Shown: one piece after another, positions 6,564 through 12,270 of the stretch
How positions within the stretch are numbered: position 1 is the first letter of the stretch
Layout of the letters: each line of letters begins with the position of its first letter
NCBI GenBank assembly: GCA_945877965.1
Contig: CAMCTH010000077.1
Span: 1 to 12,270 of the forward strand
Length of the DNA: 12,270 nt
Direction: 5' to 3'
Origin: Planctomicrobium piriforme
GTDB lineage: Bacteria; Planctomycetota; Planctomycetia; Pirellulales; PNKZ01
Made by a program: the position numbers and the translations under genes
Notes under the pieces: model-generated
Told to the model about the DNA's origin: nothing
Seen by the model: only the letters and a program-made list of their open reading frames with translations
The model's database searches: none

Positions 6564-6592
6564 TGCCCGCTGAACGGAAATAGGAACAGTAC

Positions 6593-7933
6593 ATGTGTGA
6601 TTACGAACCCATGAGTCGCGGCCCGGTCTCCATCGAGCCCGACATGCAGCGGCTGACTCGCCATCAAGGCGATCGGGAGCAACTGTTGGCCGAGTACCAC
6701 CAGGTCGCTGACCAAGCGGTGAAGGCAGGCCGGAAAGCGATCCGAGTATTGGCCCCACGCCTGCTCAGCTTGATCGCCGAGCCCAAGATGCTCCGTGCGG
6801 CCTTTGACCACTTGGCGGAAAAGGGTGGCCAAGCTCCCGGACACGATGTCCGACGCATCACCGATTATTCGTCGTCCGAAGCGTGGGAGCTTTGTCGAGC
6901 CTTGAGCCATGCGATTCTCGCAGGCACTTACCGACCGGGACCGGAACGGATTTGCCGGATCGACAAGGGTAACGGCCGAGGTCAACGACAACTCATCTTG
7001 CTCAACGTCGCGGATCGGATTGTGCAGCGAGCCGTCACCATGATTCTTCAACCGCTGTTTGATCCGGGGTTCGATCCGCGTTCGTTCGGCTTTCGCCGTC
7101 AGCGGAGTCACTTGCAAGCCGTGGCGGTCGCCGAGAACTTGTTGCTCACGCAGGGTCGCCGAGTCTGGGTGATTCATGACATCAAAACCGCTTTTGAGCA
7201 TGTGTCGATACCGCGTTTGCTGAACTTGCTGCACGGCGTTCTTCCCGACGATGCGTTGAGCGAGTTTCTCCGGCGAACCCTCGGCGGTAAGACGCTCAAG
7301 GGCCTACCACAAGGCGGCTCGGCTTCGCCGCTCATGCTGAACTTTTACCTGAATCATTTCTTGGATCGGCCGTGGCGAAAGGCTCATCCCAACATCGCCA
7401 TGCTGCGTTTCGCCGACGACCTTCTGGTGCTCTGCTCCGACGTACAACAAGCTCGCCATGTCGATGAAGAACTCCGACGCCTGTTGCATCCCACGGGCAT
7501 GACGCTCAAGGCCACCGCCGACGAAGCGATCCACGACTTGACGGCCGGGGCCGCACCGACGTGGCTAGGCTTCCAGTTCACGCCAGCCGAACACGGCTTG
7601 GCAATGCACTTGACGGACGGCTCCTGGGCACGGCTGGCAAAGCACCTCTCCTTGGCCCACACACGCGGCGACTCACCGCTGGTTGCCGAGCGACTCGTGT
7701 ACGGCTGGCTCAAGGCCCGAGGCCCGGCGTTCGCGTGGAGCGACGTCCCCAAGGTGCTCAGTCGTGTGATCCGCATCGCCCGCCGTTTCGGCTTTGAAGA
7801 AGTCGCCTGTAAATCAGACCTGCACCAAGCCTGGCAAACGTCCCATGCTCGCTGGTGCAAACTGCGAAAGGCGGTTCGCGTGCAGGATTCCGATCCACCG
7901 ACCAGGACTGTCACCGGTTCGTGTCCCCGTTGA
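6593..7933 (+). CDS. Reverse transcriptase, group-II-intron-like lineage
   Basis: The 446-residue protein starts at ATG 6593, which has AGGA 7 nt upstream. The motif order is that of RNA-directed DNA polymerases. GQRQLILLNVADRIVQRAV (130-148) and FDPRSFGFRRQRSHLQAV (160-177) resemble RT1-RT2 of group II intron enzymes. RT3 is VIHDIKTAFEHV, with catalytic D196. RT4 is GLPQGGSASPL (237-247). RT5 is FADD, with D275 and D276. RT7 is TWLGF (323-327). About 120 further residues form a probable thumb. An N-terminal extension of about 60 residues is unusual. No HNH or En domain, maturase-type zinc motif, retron VTG motif or DGR-type IGxxxSQ motif is seen. A structured region lies directly upstream. 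The function is unknown; the RT-associated RNA systems known in bacteria make template-driven immunity, diversification or replication roles possible. Confidence 0.93.
   Translation: MCDYEPMSRGPVSIEPDMQRLTRHQGDREQLLAEYHQVADQAVKAGRKAIRVLAPRLLSLIAEPKMLRAAFDHLAEKGGQAPGHDVRRITDYSSSEAWELCRALSHAILAGTYRPGPERICRIDKGNGRGQRQLILLNVADRIVQRAVTMILQPLFDPGFDPRSFGFRRQRSHLQAVAVAENLLLTQGRRVWVIHDIKTAFEHVSIPRLLNLLHGVLPDDALSEFLRRTLGGKTLKGLPQGGSASPLMLNFYLNHFLDRPWRKAHPNIAMLRFADDLLVLCSDVQQARHVDEELRRLLHPTGMTLKATADEAIHDLTAGAAPTWLGFQFTPAEHGLAMHLTDGSWARLAKHLSLAHTRGDSPLVAERLVYGWLKARGPAFAWSDVPKVLSRVIRIARRFGFEEVACKSDLHQAWQTSHARWCKLRKAVRVQDSDPPTRTVTGSCPR
6838..6852. repeat. Palindrome CGGACA-N3-TGTCCG, copy 3
   Basis: CGGACACGATGTCCG lies within the RT coding sequence. 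It differs from the copy at 4674-4688 only in the 3-nt spacer. The distances between the three copies are 2332 and 2164 bp. Confidence 0.75.
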
Positions 7934-7996
7934 TGCCGACGAGTGTTTTAGTGTTATCCGTTCTTCCGTGTTTTCCCAGTTGCAAAGGAACCGCCG

Positions 7997-8305
7997 ATGA
8001 CAAAGTTCGCCCAAGAGCATGAGACTCGCCTTAATACCCTCGATGAAATTCTCGACGTCGCACGCAGAAACATCTTCATGGGACTCGATCCGCTTCGTCG
8101 CGTAAAACGCACCCGAGAGGCAGACGGAAAACGAGTACCCCGCTGGCTTACCAAGGCGATCGACTACCTGGAGGCGTGCCAATCCGATATTCGCATGTTG
8201 AGTGACCGTATGGTCGCGATTCGACAGGATTACGAACTGCTTTACGGAATGCTGGCGTCTTCATCTACGACAAGCAATAACCGCCGACAACGCATTGCCG
8301 AATAA
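7997..8305 (+). CDS. Small unknown protein downstream of the RT, 102 aa
   Basis: ATG 7997 is preceded by AAAGGA at a 7-nt distance, a good ribosome site. The protein is helical and charged. A basic stretch, RRVKRTREADGKRVPRW (34-50), is followed by a likely coiled helix, LEACQSDIRMLSDRMVAIRQ (58-77), and a short Ser/Thr/Asn-rich tail. There is no signal peptide or membrane segment. I do not recognise the family. It starts 63 nt after the RT stop with no terminator between them, so it is probably co-transcribed with the RT. Its size and basic patch would fit an RNA- or DNA-binding accessory factor, but that is inference from charge and position only. Confidence 0.75.
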   Translation: MTKFAQEHETRLNTLDEILDVARRNIFMGLDPLRRVKRTREADGKRVPRWLTKAIDYLEACQSDIRMLSDRMVAIRQDYELLYGMLASSSTTSNNRRQRIAE

Positions 8306-8342
8306 CCCCAGCCAAGATCGCCTTTTCACGGAAGATATCAGC

Positions 8343-9236
8343 ATGGCCACCGCCACCGACCACATCACGCTTGAGCTGTACGCCTACAATCCGACGACTC
8401 CGCCCGCATGGCGGTGGAACTACGCCCAAAAGCTGTTGAGCAACCATGAGGCTCAATCTTGCGGCAGTGCGGACCCGTGGGTGACACGTACGTTGCAGCA
8501 TCTGTCGGCGGACAGAACCGCGTCGTACCCCAATCGCAGCGATAAACCTCGATTTGATCCATCCATCGAACAAGCTCATCGGTTGCCCATCGACTCCAGC
8601 GAGCAACGCAACTATCTCGAAGCCTTGCTGCTCACGGGCGAATCATTCCCTCGAATCGCCAGACGTTGCCATTTGCCGATTGCCGTCGTGGAGGCGTACA
8701 CCCAACTCTTCTTTGACGTGCGGCCACGGCTTGGGGCGAGGGACTGGATCATGTCTCATGTGATTCGCTGCTACGCCTTCAACAATTACGCCGGGGCGGA
8801 AGAAGGCGACCTCTGGAAGCTGTACGCCGCTTTCGGCGGCATTTACGTGCTCGACACGTACATGGCCGCTACCGGAGAAGTCGAGTGGCCGGATTGGCTT
8901 CCTGATGCAGTGGGCAGCGACGATCCCGCCGTGATTGAGCGGTTCAAAGAGAAACTTCGGCTCACCTACAGGTTCAATGTCGCACGAACGGACGCCGAGG
9001 TGGAAGCCATCCTCGCTGCGATCGAACACCTGCGGGCATTCGACGATCCGTTTACTCCGCCGCCGGAAGAGCTTCGTAAGTTGCAAGGAATGGAGCGTTA
9101 TCTCAAGGGCCGCATCGACCAGAAACGCAAACCAACCAGGCCGACAAAATCGAAACCTCGCAACAAATCGCAACGCGACCGCACCAGTACGCCGCCGATC
9201 GACGACCCGACCAAGATCGTCCGTAAACCTAAGTGA
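8343..9236 (+). CDS. Unknown protein with central HTH-like segment, 297 aa
   Basis: ATG 8343 is taken as the start because it follows the previous stop by 37 nt and has a modest GGAAG 8 nt upstream; the frame is open further upstream but that part overlaps the gene at 7997. Residues about 88-125 (EQRNYLEALLLTGESFPRIARRCHLPIAVVEAY) have the spacing of a helix-turn-helix of the terminase-small-subunit or sigma-like kind. The segment 145-190 is aromatic-rich (YAFNNYAGAEEGDLW, WPDWLPDAV). The last 40 residues are Lys/Arg/Pro/Thr-rich and probably disordered and nucleic-acid binding. I do not recognise a named family. The next gene starts 8 nt after its stop, so the two are almost certainly translated from one message. 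Confidence 0.82.
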   Translation: MATATDHITLELYAYNPTTPPAWRWNYAQKLLSNHEAQSCGSADPWVTRTLQHLSADRTASYPNRSDKPRFDPSIEQAHRLPIDSSEQRNYLEALLLTGESFPRIARRCHLPIAVVEAYTQLFFDVRPRLGARDWIMSHVIRCYAFNNYAGAEEGDLWKLYAAFGGIYVLDTYMAATGEVEWPDWLPDAVGSDDPAVIERFKEKLRLTYRFNVARTDAEVEAILAAIEHLRAFDDPFTPPPEELRKLQGMERYLKGRIDQKRKPTRPTKSKPRNKSQRDRTSTPPIDDPTKIVRKPK

Positions 9237-9244
9237 GGTCAATC

Positions 9245-9694
9245 ATGCCCAAGACCAAACAACCCGATAAGCCGCAGCCCGGTCTCGACGACGAGCGGCA
9301 CCGCAAGTCCCAAGAATCCGCTCGTCACGCTGAGATTCTCCGCGACGGGATTTTCCCGGCGTTGATGGCGTCCGCCCTGAAGCTGGAAAAGTTCGTGAAC
9401 ACTCCGGCGTTCAAGGTATTCCTCGATCGGCTTCACGAAGACGCCGGTCGTCCGACGAATCCGATCGCCCGGATGATGATCGAGCAACTAGCCCTCGCTC
9501 ATTACCGCATCGCTCAGTTGCAAGTGCAGGCTGCTCATGCCGAAGGGCTCGAAGCGGCGAAGATCTATAACTCGATGGCTTCCCGGTTGCTCGGGGAGTT
9601 TCGTCGCTCGGCACTGGCACTGGATCTCATGACTTCACGGTCATCAGAGCCGAAGTCGAAGGCAAAGCTGCGGGTGCTGAAGATGGCTCAATGA
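9245..9694 (+). CDS. Unknown helical protein of a planctomycete accessory family, 149 aa
   Basis: ATG 9245 follows GAGGT by a few nucleotides and lies 8 nt after the previous stop. The first 30 residues are polar (DERHRKSQESARHAEILRD). The rest is strongly helical, with the block ARMMIEQLALAHYRIAQLQ (79-97) and RLLGEFRRSALALDL (118-132). I associate the pattern IEQLALAHxRIxxLxxxA...LLGEFRRxALAL with small hypothetical proteins common in planctomycete genomes, often beside HTH or terminase-like proteins; this is recollection and not a search result. It has no catalytic motif, signal peptide or membrane segment. A partner role to the HTH-like protein upstream is plausible from the tight spacing. 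Confidence 0.82.
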   Translation: MPKTKQPDKPQPGLDDERHRKSQESARHAEILRDGIFPALMASALKLEKFVNTPAFKVFLDRLHEDAGRPTNPIARMMIEQLALAHYRIAQLQVQAAHAEGLEAAKIYNSMASRLLGEFRRSALALDLMTSRSSEPKSKAKLRVLKMAQ

Positions 9695-9719
9695 CGACAA
9701 GCGTTGCGGAGAAAAAAGG

Positions 9720-10085
9720 ATGCTTAAAAAAGAAACGCGAGACGGCGAAGTAGCAGGTAACGCAGTCTTCGGAAAGTCATCTGCCTGCACGCCCAACCCA
9801 CGGCGATCCGCCGCGGGAAAGCGTAACCAAGCACTCAGCAGAGGGCTCACACCAAGCGGTCGTGCCAAGCTCCGTGCAACGGCACTCCGGTGCCAACCTT
9901 GGAAACTCTCAACCGGTCCGCGTACTGCTGCCGGGAAAGCACGGTCGGCTCGTAACGGCAAAGCTACTCAGATCGGGCCGCGATCGGTCCGTGAACTACG
10001 TGCCGACGTGGCTGAACTCAGACAGATGGCAGACTCGTTGCGGGAGAGTCGGCAAGCGGTGCTGGGCCGACTGGTGGGCGACTAA
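9720..10085 (+). CDS. Small basic protein with STGPRT..GKA motif, 121 aa
   Basis: ATG 9720 has GGAG 8 nt upstream. The protein is very basic. It contains two related motifs: PNPRRSAAGKRNQALSRGLT (26-45) and STGPRTAAGKARSARNGK (64-81). The second is a recurrent motif in planctomycete and acidobacterial hypothetical proteins and looks like a DNA-binding AT-hook-like or NUMOD-like segment. The C-terminal 30 residues (RELRADVAELRQMADSLRES) are predicted to be a coiled helix. It is the last gene of the plus-strand string, lies 25 nt after the preceding stop, and faces the convergent pRiA4b gene across a 20-nt gap with no visible terminator. The function is unknown; DNA binding is inferred from charge. 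Confidence 0.75.
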   Translation: MLKKETRDGEVAGNAVFGKSSACTPNPRRSAAGKRNQALSRGLTPSGRAKLRATALRCQPWKLSTGPRTAAGKARSARNGKATQIGPRSVRELRADVAELRQMADSLRESRQAVLGRLVGD

Positions 10086-10105
10086 CGTGAACGCTCGGCG
10101 ATTGC

Positions 10106-10570
10106 TCAAAAATCCTCGTCATTTCGCCAATCCGGCAGTCCCTTCTTCATCGCCTTGGTCGCCTTTACCGGTTCGAACTCCTCGGGATCAAATTTGCCAC
10201 CGGCCCATTCGAGCATGGCCTCGTGGTCTTCGTGCTGCGGGTCGGCGACAGCTTCGAGAAAATTGGCGTAGCCCCCAAAGCCGCCGACATCCTCGGGTGG
10301 GCAGGCTCTTCGACCTTCGAGACAAAGCGGGAACTTCGTTCCTTTTTCCGGCTTGGGACTACCCTCAAACAGAACCTCGTGTTGCCAACCGTCGCCGAAA
10401 TCGTATTCGTAAGTGAACTGGAACCTTTTCCCGTTCGCCGGAAGGATTTCACTCAGCATCGTCGTCGTCGAATCCTCGATCTCGACGCCCATGTCTTCCA
10501 GTAGGTCGAGATCGCCGTACAGTTTTCGACCGATGGTGAAGTGGTGCAAATGGGAATTCGTCCAGCCCAT
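10106..10570 (-). CDS. Plasmid pRiA4b ORF-3 domain protein, N-terminally interrupted
   Basis: The 154 residues after ATG 10570 carry most of a pRiA4b ORF-3 domain: MGWTNSHLHHFTIGRKLYGD at the start, FQFTYEYDFGDGWQHEVLF (51-69), CLEGRRACPPEDVGGFGGY (82-100) and EWAGGKFDPEEFEP (123-136). The family is widespread on plasmids and in planctomycetes, and its biochemical role is not settled. The start is questionable: ATG 10570 has no ribosome site, and the conserved beginning of the domain (FKITLIRSQPPIWRRIQV ...) is encoded in the same frame up to the TAA at 10670-10672, with no ATG, GTG or TTG in between. The upstream gene ends at that TAA. The protein is therefore either a C-terminal piece of a broken fusion gene or is made by readthrough. 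Confidence 0.75.
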   Translation of the reverse strand: MGWTNSHLHHFTIGRKLYGDLDLLEDMGVEIEDSTTTMLSEILPANGKRFQFTYEYDFGDGWQHEVLFEGSPKPEKGTKFPLCLEGRRACPPEDVGGFGGYANFLEAVADPQHEDHEAMLEWAGGKFDPEEFEPVKATKAMKKGLPDWRNDEDF

Positions 10571-10672
10571 CGCCGTTTGAATATGTTCATGCAGCTTGTC
10601 CAGCGTGCAGTCCTGGACCTGAATCCTTCGCCAGATCGGCGGCTGCGATCGGATGAGCGTGATTTTGAATTA
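10571..10672 (-). pseudogene. Start-less coding segment and in-frame TAA interrupting the pRiA4b domain
   Basis: On the minus strand the codons V-Y-TAA-F-K-I-T-L run in one frame. The residues after the stop are the conserved N-terminus of the pRiA4b domain, whose family commonly begins YQ(F/L)K(I/V)TL. A CAA to TAA change would give exactly this sequence. Whether it is a mutation, a recoded stop or a sequencing error cannot be told from one sequence. Confidence 0.6.
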
Positions 10673-11092
10673 ATAAACCGAAGATGACTTCGTTTTCTTG
10701 CCGCCCAGCTTGGCTTCGCCTTCCCTGGCGATCCAAGTCTGTAAGCTATCCATGAGGGTCTTTGCCACCATCATCAGGCCGACTTGCTCCTGCGGCGTGG
10801 TATAGGGCAAATCCTCGGCGACCGCCATCGCCATCCCGATCACTTCGGCGGCAGTGAACGAAGTCTCGCCCTGGCTCATCTTGGTACGAACCTTGGGCGT
10901 GACCGTGTGCAGGATCGAAAGAACGGTTCGTTCGAGTTTTTCAGGAACGAACGTATCGACCACCTTGGTTTTGACCTTCAACTGATCGGCTGCCGCCGAC
11001 GCCTGACCGGTCCAAATGGCGATACGCACCGCTTGGTCGGAGACCAGCTTGTACGCCTGACTCGACTTGGTTTCACTTCGCTTTTTCGCCAT
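10670..11092 (-). CDS. Unknown domain protein, upstream half of an interrupted pRiA4b fusion, 140 aa
   Basis: ATG 11092 has AGGA 7 nt upstream, which decides the start over an ATG-less extension to 11143. After a basic beginning (MAKKRSETKSSQAYKL), residues from SDQAV onward form a helical domain of about 113 residues that aligns without gaps to the C-terminal part of the next gene (11254-11916); my manual count gives about half the residues identical. Shared anchors are LKxKxKVVDT, KLER, FTxAEVxGM and MVAxTLM. A linker GGKKTKSSSVY then runs straight into the TAA that precedes the pRiA4b domain. The protein is thus probably the front part of a former helical-domain/pRiA4b fusion. The function of the domain is unknown. 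Confidence 0.78.
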   Translation of the reverse strand: MAKKRSETKSSQAYKLVSDQAVRIAIWTGQASAAADQLKVKTKVVDTFVPEKLERTVLSILHTVTPKVRTKMSQGETSFTAAEVIGMAMAVAEDLPYTTPQEQVGLMMVAKTLMDSLQTWIAREGEAKLGGKKTKSSSVY

Positions 11093-11253
11093 TGCAGCGT
11101 CCTGGTTGTGGCTTGGCGTGGAACGGGGCTGGTTGCTTCGCAAAGGCCATCACCGACGCTCGGCCACCGCCCTAGCAATGAGTCGCAGTCGGCTGATTGA
11201 CGTTGATGCCTAAATCGCTCGATTCGGAGTTAGACCTTTCCCAACTTCGACTT

Positions 11254-11916
11254 CTATTTGCCCAATTTGGCTTCGCTCATCTCAGCAATCCATTGCTGTA
11301 GGCCGTTCATCAGCGTTCGGGCGACCATCAGCAAACCGAGTTGCCGTTGAATTCCAGCCCCAGGCAGTTCTTTAGCGATGGTTTTTGTCATGCCGCATAC
11401 TTCGGCGACGGTGAACAGGGCGTGGTCACGGTCTAACTTGTCGCCAATCCTGCCCGAGACAGACGGCATCGCTGCGAGAATGTTACGTTCGAGTTTATCT
11501 GCGACAATCGTATCGACCACTTTGTTCTTGATTTTCAACTGCTCGACCACCGCCAGCATCTGAGTCGTCCATTTGGAGATTTCAGCAGCTTGATCGCTCG
11601 TCGTTTTGGGCTTCTTTGCGGATTGAATATTGACGACCTTCGGCAGCAAGTCGGTGATTTTGTCGAAGATGAGTTCGAGGCTTTTCTTTGACTTCTTGCT
11701 TTTGGCGTCTTTCGACCCAGCCGCCACAATGGCGGACAATCGGTCAAGATCATCCAAAGTCATCTTGAGCGGTTTTCTCGGAGCCGTCTTACGGATGATG
11801 GCTTTTAAGTTTCGATCAAGGCCGGTGAGGTCGTCGAGAATGTGTTGGCGTTCCGCCTCGGTCAGTAGGAGATCCAGTTTCTGGCCGGGCTTGATCTGGG
11901 TGCGTTGGTGGTTCAT
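11254..11916 (-). CDS. Tandem paralogue: N-terminal helical module plus shared domain, 220 aa
   Basis: ATG 11916 overlaps the stop of the SEC-C gene as ATGA, so translation is probably coupled. Residues about 8-90 (KLDLLLTEAERQHILDDLTGL ... KMTLDDLDRLSAIVAAG ... LELIFDKITDLL) form a helical module that in my recollection accompanies pRiA4b proteins of planctomycetes. A Lys/Ser-rich linker lies at about residues 68-75. The last 113 residues are the domain shared with the next gene downstream (SDQAAEISKW ... SEAKLGK). This gene has the N-terminal module but no pRiA4b domain, whereas its neighbour has the opposite arrangement. Directly behind its TAG stop the same frame codes KSKLGKV before a TAA, a short echo of its own end. 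No enzyme motif is visible. Confidence 0.82.
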   Translation of the reverse strand: MNHQRTQIKPGQKLDLLLTEAERQHILDDLTGLDRNLKAIIRKTAPRKPLKMTLDDLDRLSAIVAAGSKDAKSKKSKKSLELIFDKITDLLPKVVNIQSAKKPKTTSDQAAEISKWTTQMLAVVEQLKIKNKVVDTIVADKLERNILAAMPSVSGRIGDKLDRDHALFTVAEVCGMTKTIAKELPGAGIQRQLGLLMVARTLMNGLQQWIAEMSEAKLGK

Positions 11917-12270
11917 CGGGGAGCCTGGGGCTTATTGATGCAGCACTTTTTGAACTTCTTACCCGAACCGCAGGGGCAAGGATCGTTCCGTCCGAATTCT
12001 TGCTTCGGTGCTGGTATCTGAGGCAGGGCCAGCCGAGACGCCGGTGGCAAAGACATTGGGGCCTTGGGCTTTTCAGTTTTTTTCCCGGTTAGCTTTTCAA
12101 AGGCGAATTGCAGCAGCCCAGCAGGATCGTCTTCGAGTTCCTTGACCCGTCGCCAGTGCTCCGTCTTCTCAACCTTTTCGGTCGCCAACCATTCGTCGTA
12201 TTCTGGAAACCGTTCCCCCATGATGGTACAGGTTTCTACCAAGTAGTTCCGCAGCCCTCGGCTGTCAAAA
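11913..12270 (-). CDS. SEC-C motif protein (5' end beyond window)
   Basis: The frame is open to the right edge (reading F-D-S-R-G-L-R-N-Y-L ... at the border), so the start lies outside; the TTG at 12242 and the ATG at 12221 are internal. The C-terminus carries a textbook SEC-C zinc motif, GRNDPCPCGSGKKFKKCC, with the CxC...CC ligands, followed by a 9-residue tail. SEC-C motifs bind zinc and mediate protein contacts, for example SecA with SecB or ribosomes, and are frequently found as an add-on to unrelated proteins. The visible upstream part (ETCTIMGERFPEYDEWL, HWRRVKELEDDPAGLLQFAF) is helical and acidic and I do not recognise it. The stop overlaps the next start by 4 bp (ATGA), marking an operon with the two downstream genes. 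Confidence 0.85.
   Translation of the reverse strand, partial: FDSRGLRNYLVETCTIMGERFPEYDEWLATEKVEKTEHWRRVKELEDDPAGLLQFAFEKLTGKKTEKPKAPMSLPPASRLALPQIPAPKQEFGRNDPCPCGSGKKFKKCCINKPQAPR

Larger units (their letters stand above)
6200..6592 (+). ncRNA. Candidate structured RNA upstream of the reverse transcriptase
   Basis: This stretch separates the helicase-like domain from the RT start. Its base use differs from the flanking genes, and 6382-6592 has no plausible gene. It is dense in inverted repeats: CCTGA/TCAGG (6202-6206 with 6232-6236), AGTCTG/CGGACT (6240-6245 with 6252-6257, one G-T pair), two H-type pseudoknot arrangements (6284-6319 and 6355-6390), CTCCT/AGGAG (6419-6423 with 6457-6461) enclosing ACAGC-N4-GCTGT (6440-6453), and two 9-bp hairpins ending at 6563. 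It also holds the 8-nt direct repeats CAGACCTT (6219, 6265) and GATGACTT (6318, 6380). RT-associated RNAs often lie just upstream of the RT gene, so it could be a template, primer or guide RNA. The limits are approximate, and some of the short pairings are expected by chance. Confidence 0.42.

Noticed and set aside
6273..6592. Programmed frameshift fusing the helicase-like protein to the RT
   Set aside because: The -1 frame ends at a TAG near 6348-6350 and the +1 frame is full of stops, so no fusion can form.
6200..7933. Retron (msr-msd plus RT)
   Set aside because: The RT lacks the VTG segment and other retron features and looks group-II-like; no msr/msd layout with complementary a1/a2 ends was found.
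6593..7933. Diversity-generating retroelement
   Set aside because: RT4 reads QGGSASP and not IGxxxSQ, and no template/variable repeat pair with adenine-specific differences was seen.
6200..7996. Canonical group II intron around the RT
   Set aside because: No domain V-type hairpin (GAGC...GTTC) or domain VI follows the RT, and the gap to the next gene is only 63 nt; no GUGYG boundary was convincing.

Overview
The window looks like accessory (mobile-element or plasmid-like) DNA from a planctomycete, probably of the Gemmata/Fimbriiglobus type. The main clues are a DUF1580-type helix-turn-helix protein, a small basic protein with an STGPRT..GKA motif, pRiA4b ORF-3 and SEC-C proteins, and moderately high GC coding DNA. 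This placement is inferred from family recollection and was not searched. No rRNA, tRNA, CRISPR array, transposase or integrase is visible.

Layout. (1) Positions 1-1299 (minus) hold most of a P-loop ATPase of the primase/helicase type that runs off the left edge. (2) Positions 1300-1536 form a divergent control region. It has two TTGAC-type promoters, each followed by a copy of the same inverted repeat (TCGCA-N6-TGCG), and probably serves the XRE-type regulator at 1537. (3) A long plus-strand gene string follows: XRE/S24-like regulator, unknown protein, DUF1580-type HTH protein, ParB-like protein, SF2-helicase-like protein without a Walker A motif, about 390 nt of structured probably non-coding sequence, a group-II-intron-like reverse transcriptase (RT), and four small or unknown proteins ending at 10085. 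(4) A minus-strand cluster follows at 10106-12270: a pRiA4b ORF-3 domain separated by an in-frame TAA from an upstream domain, a tandem paralogue of that domain, and a SEC-C zinc protein cut by the right edge.

The strongest new signals are three. An exact spaced palindrome, CGGACA-N3-TGTCCG, occurs three times (2342, 4674, 6838); one copy lies directly behind the parB-like gene. A structured RNA candidate (tandem H-type pseudoknots and two abutting 9-bp hairpins) lies immediately upstream of an RT that has no intron domain V and no recognised maturase or endonuclease domain. Finally, a tandem duplication next to a nonsense-type break disrupts a pRiA4b fusion gene. A working hypothesis is that the ParB-like protein, the helicase-like protein, the structured RNA and the RT act together in maintenance, replication or defence of the element. 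The sequence shows the arrangement; the shared function is inference.
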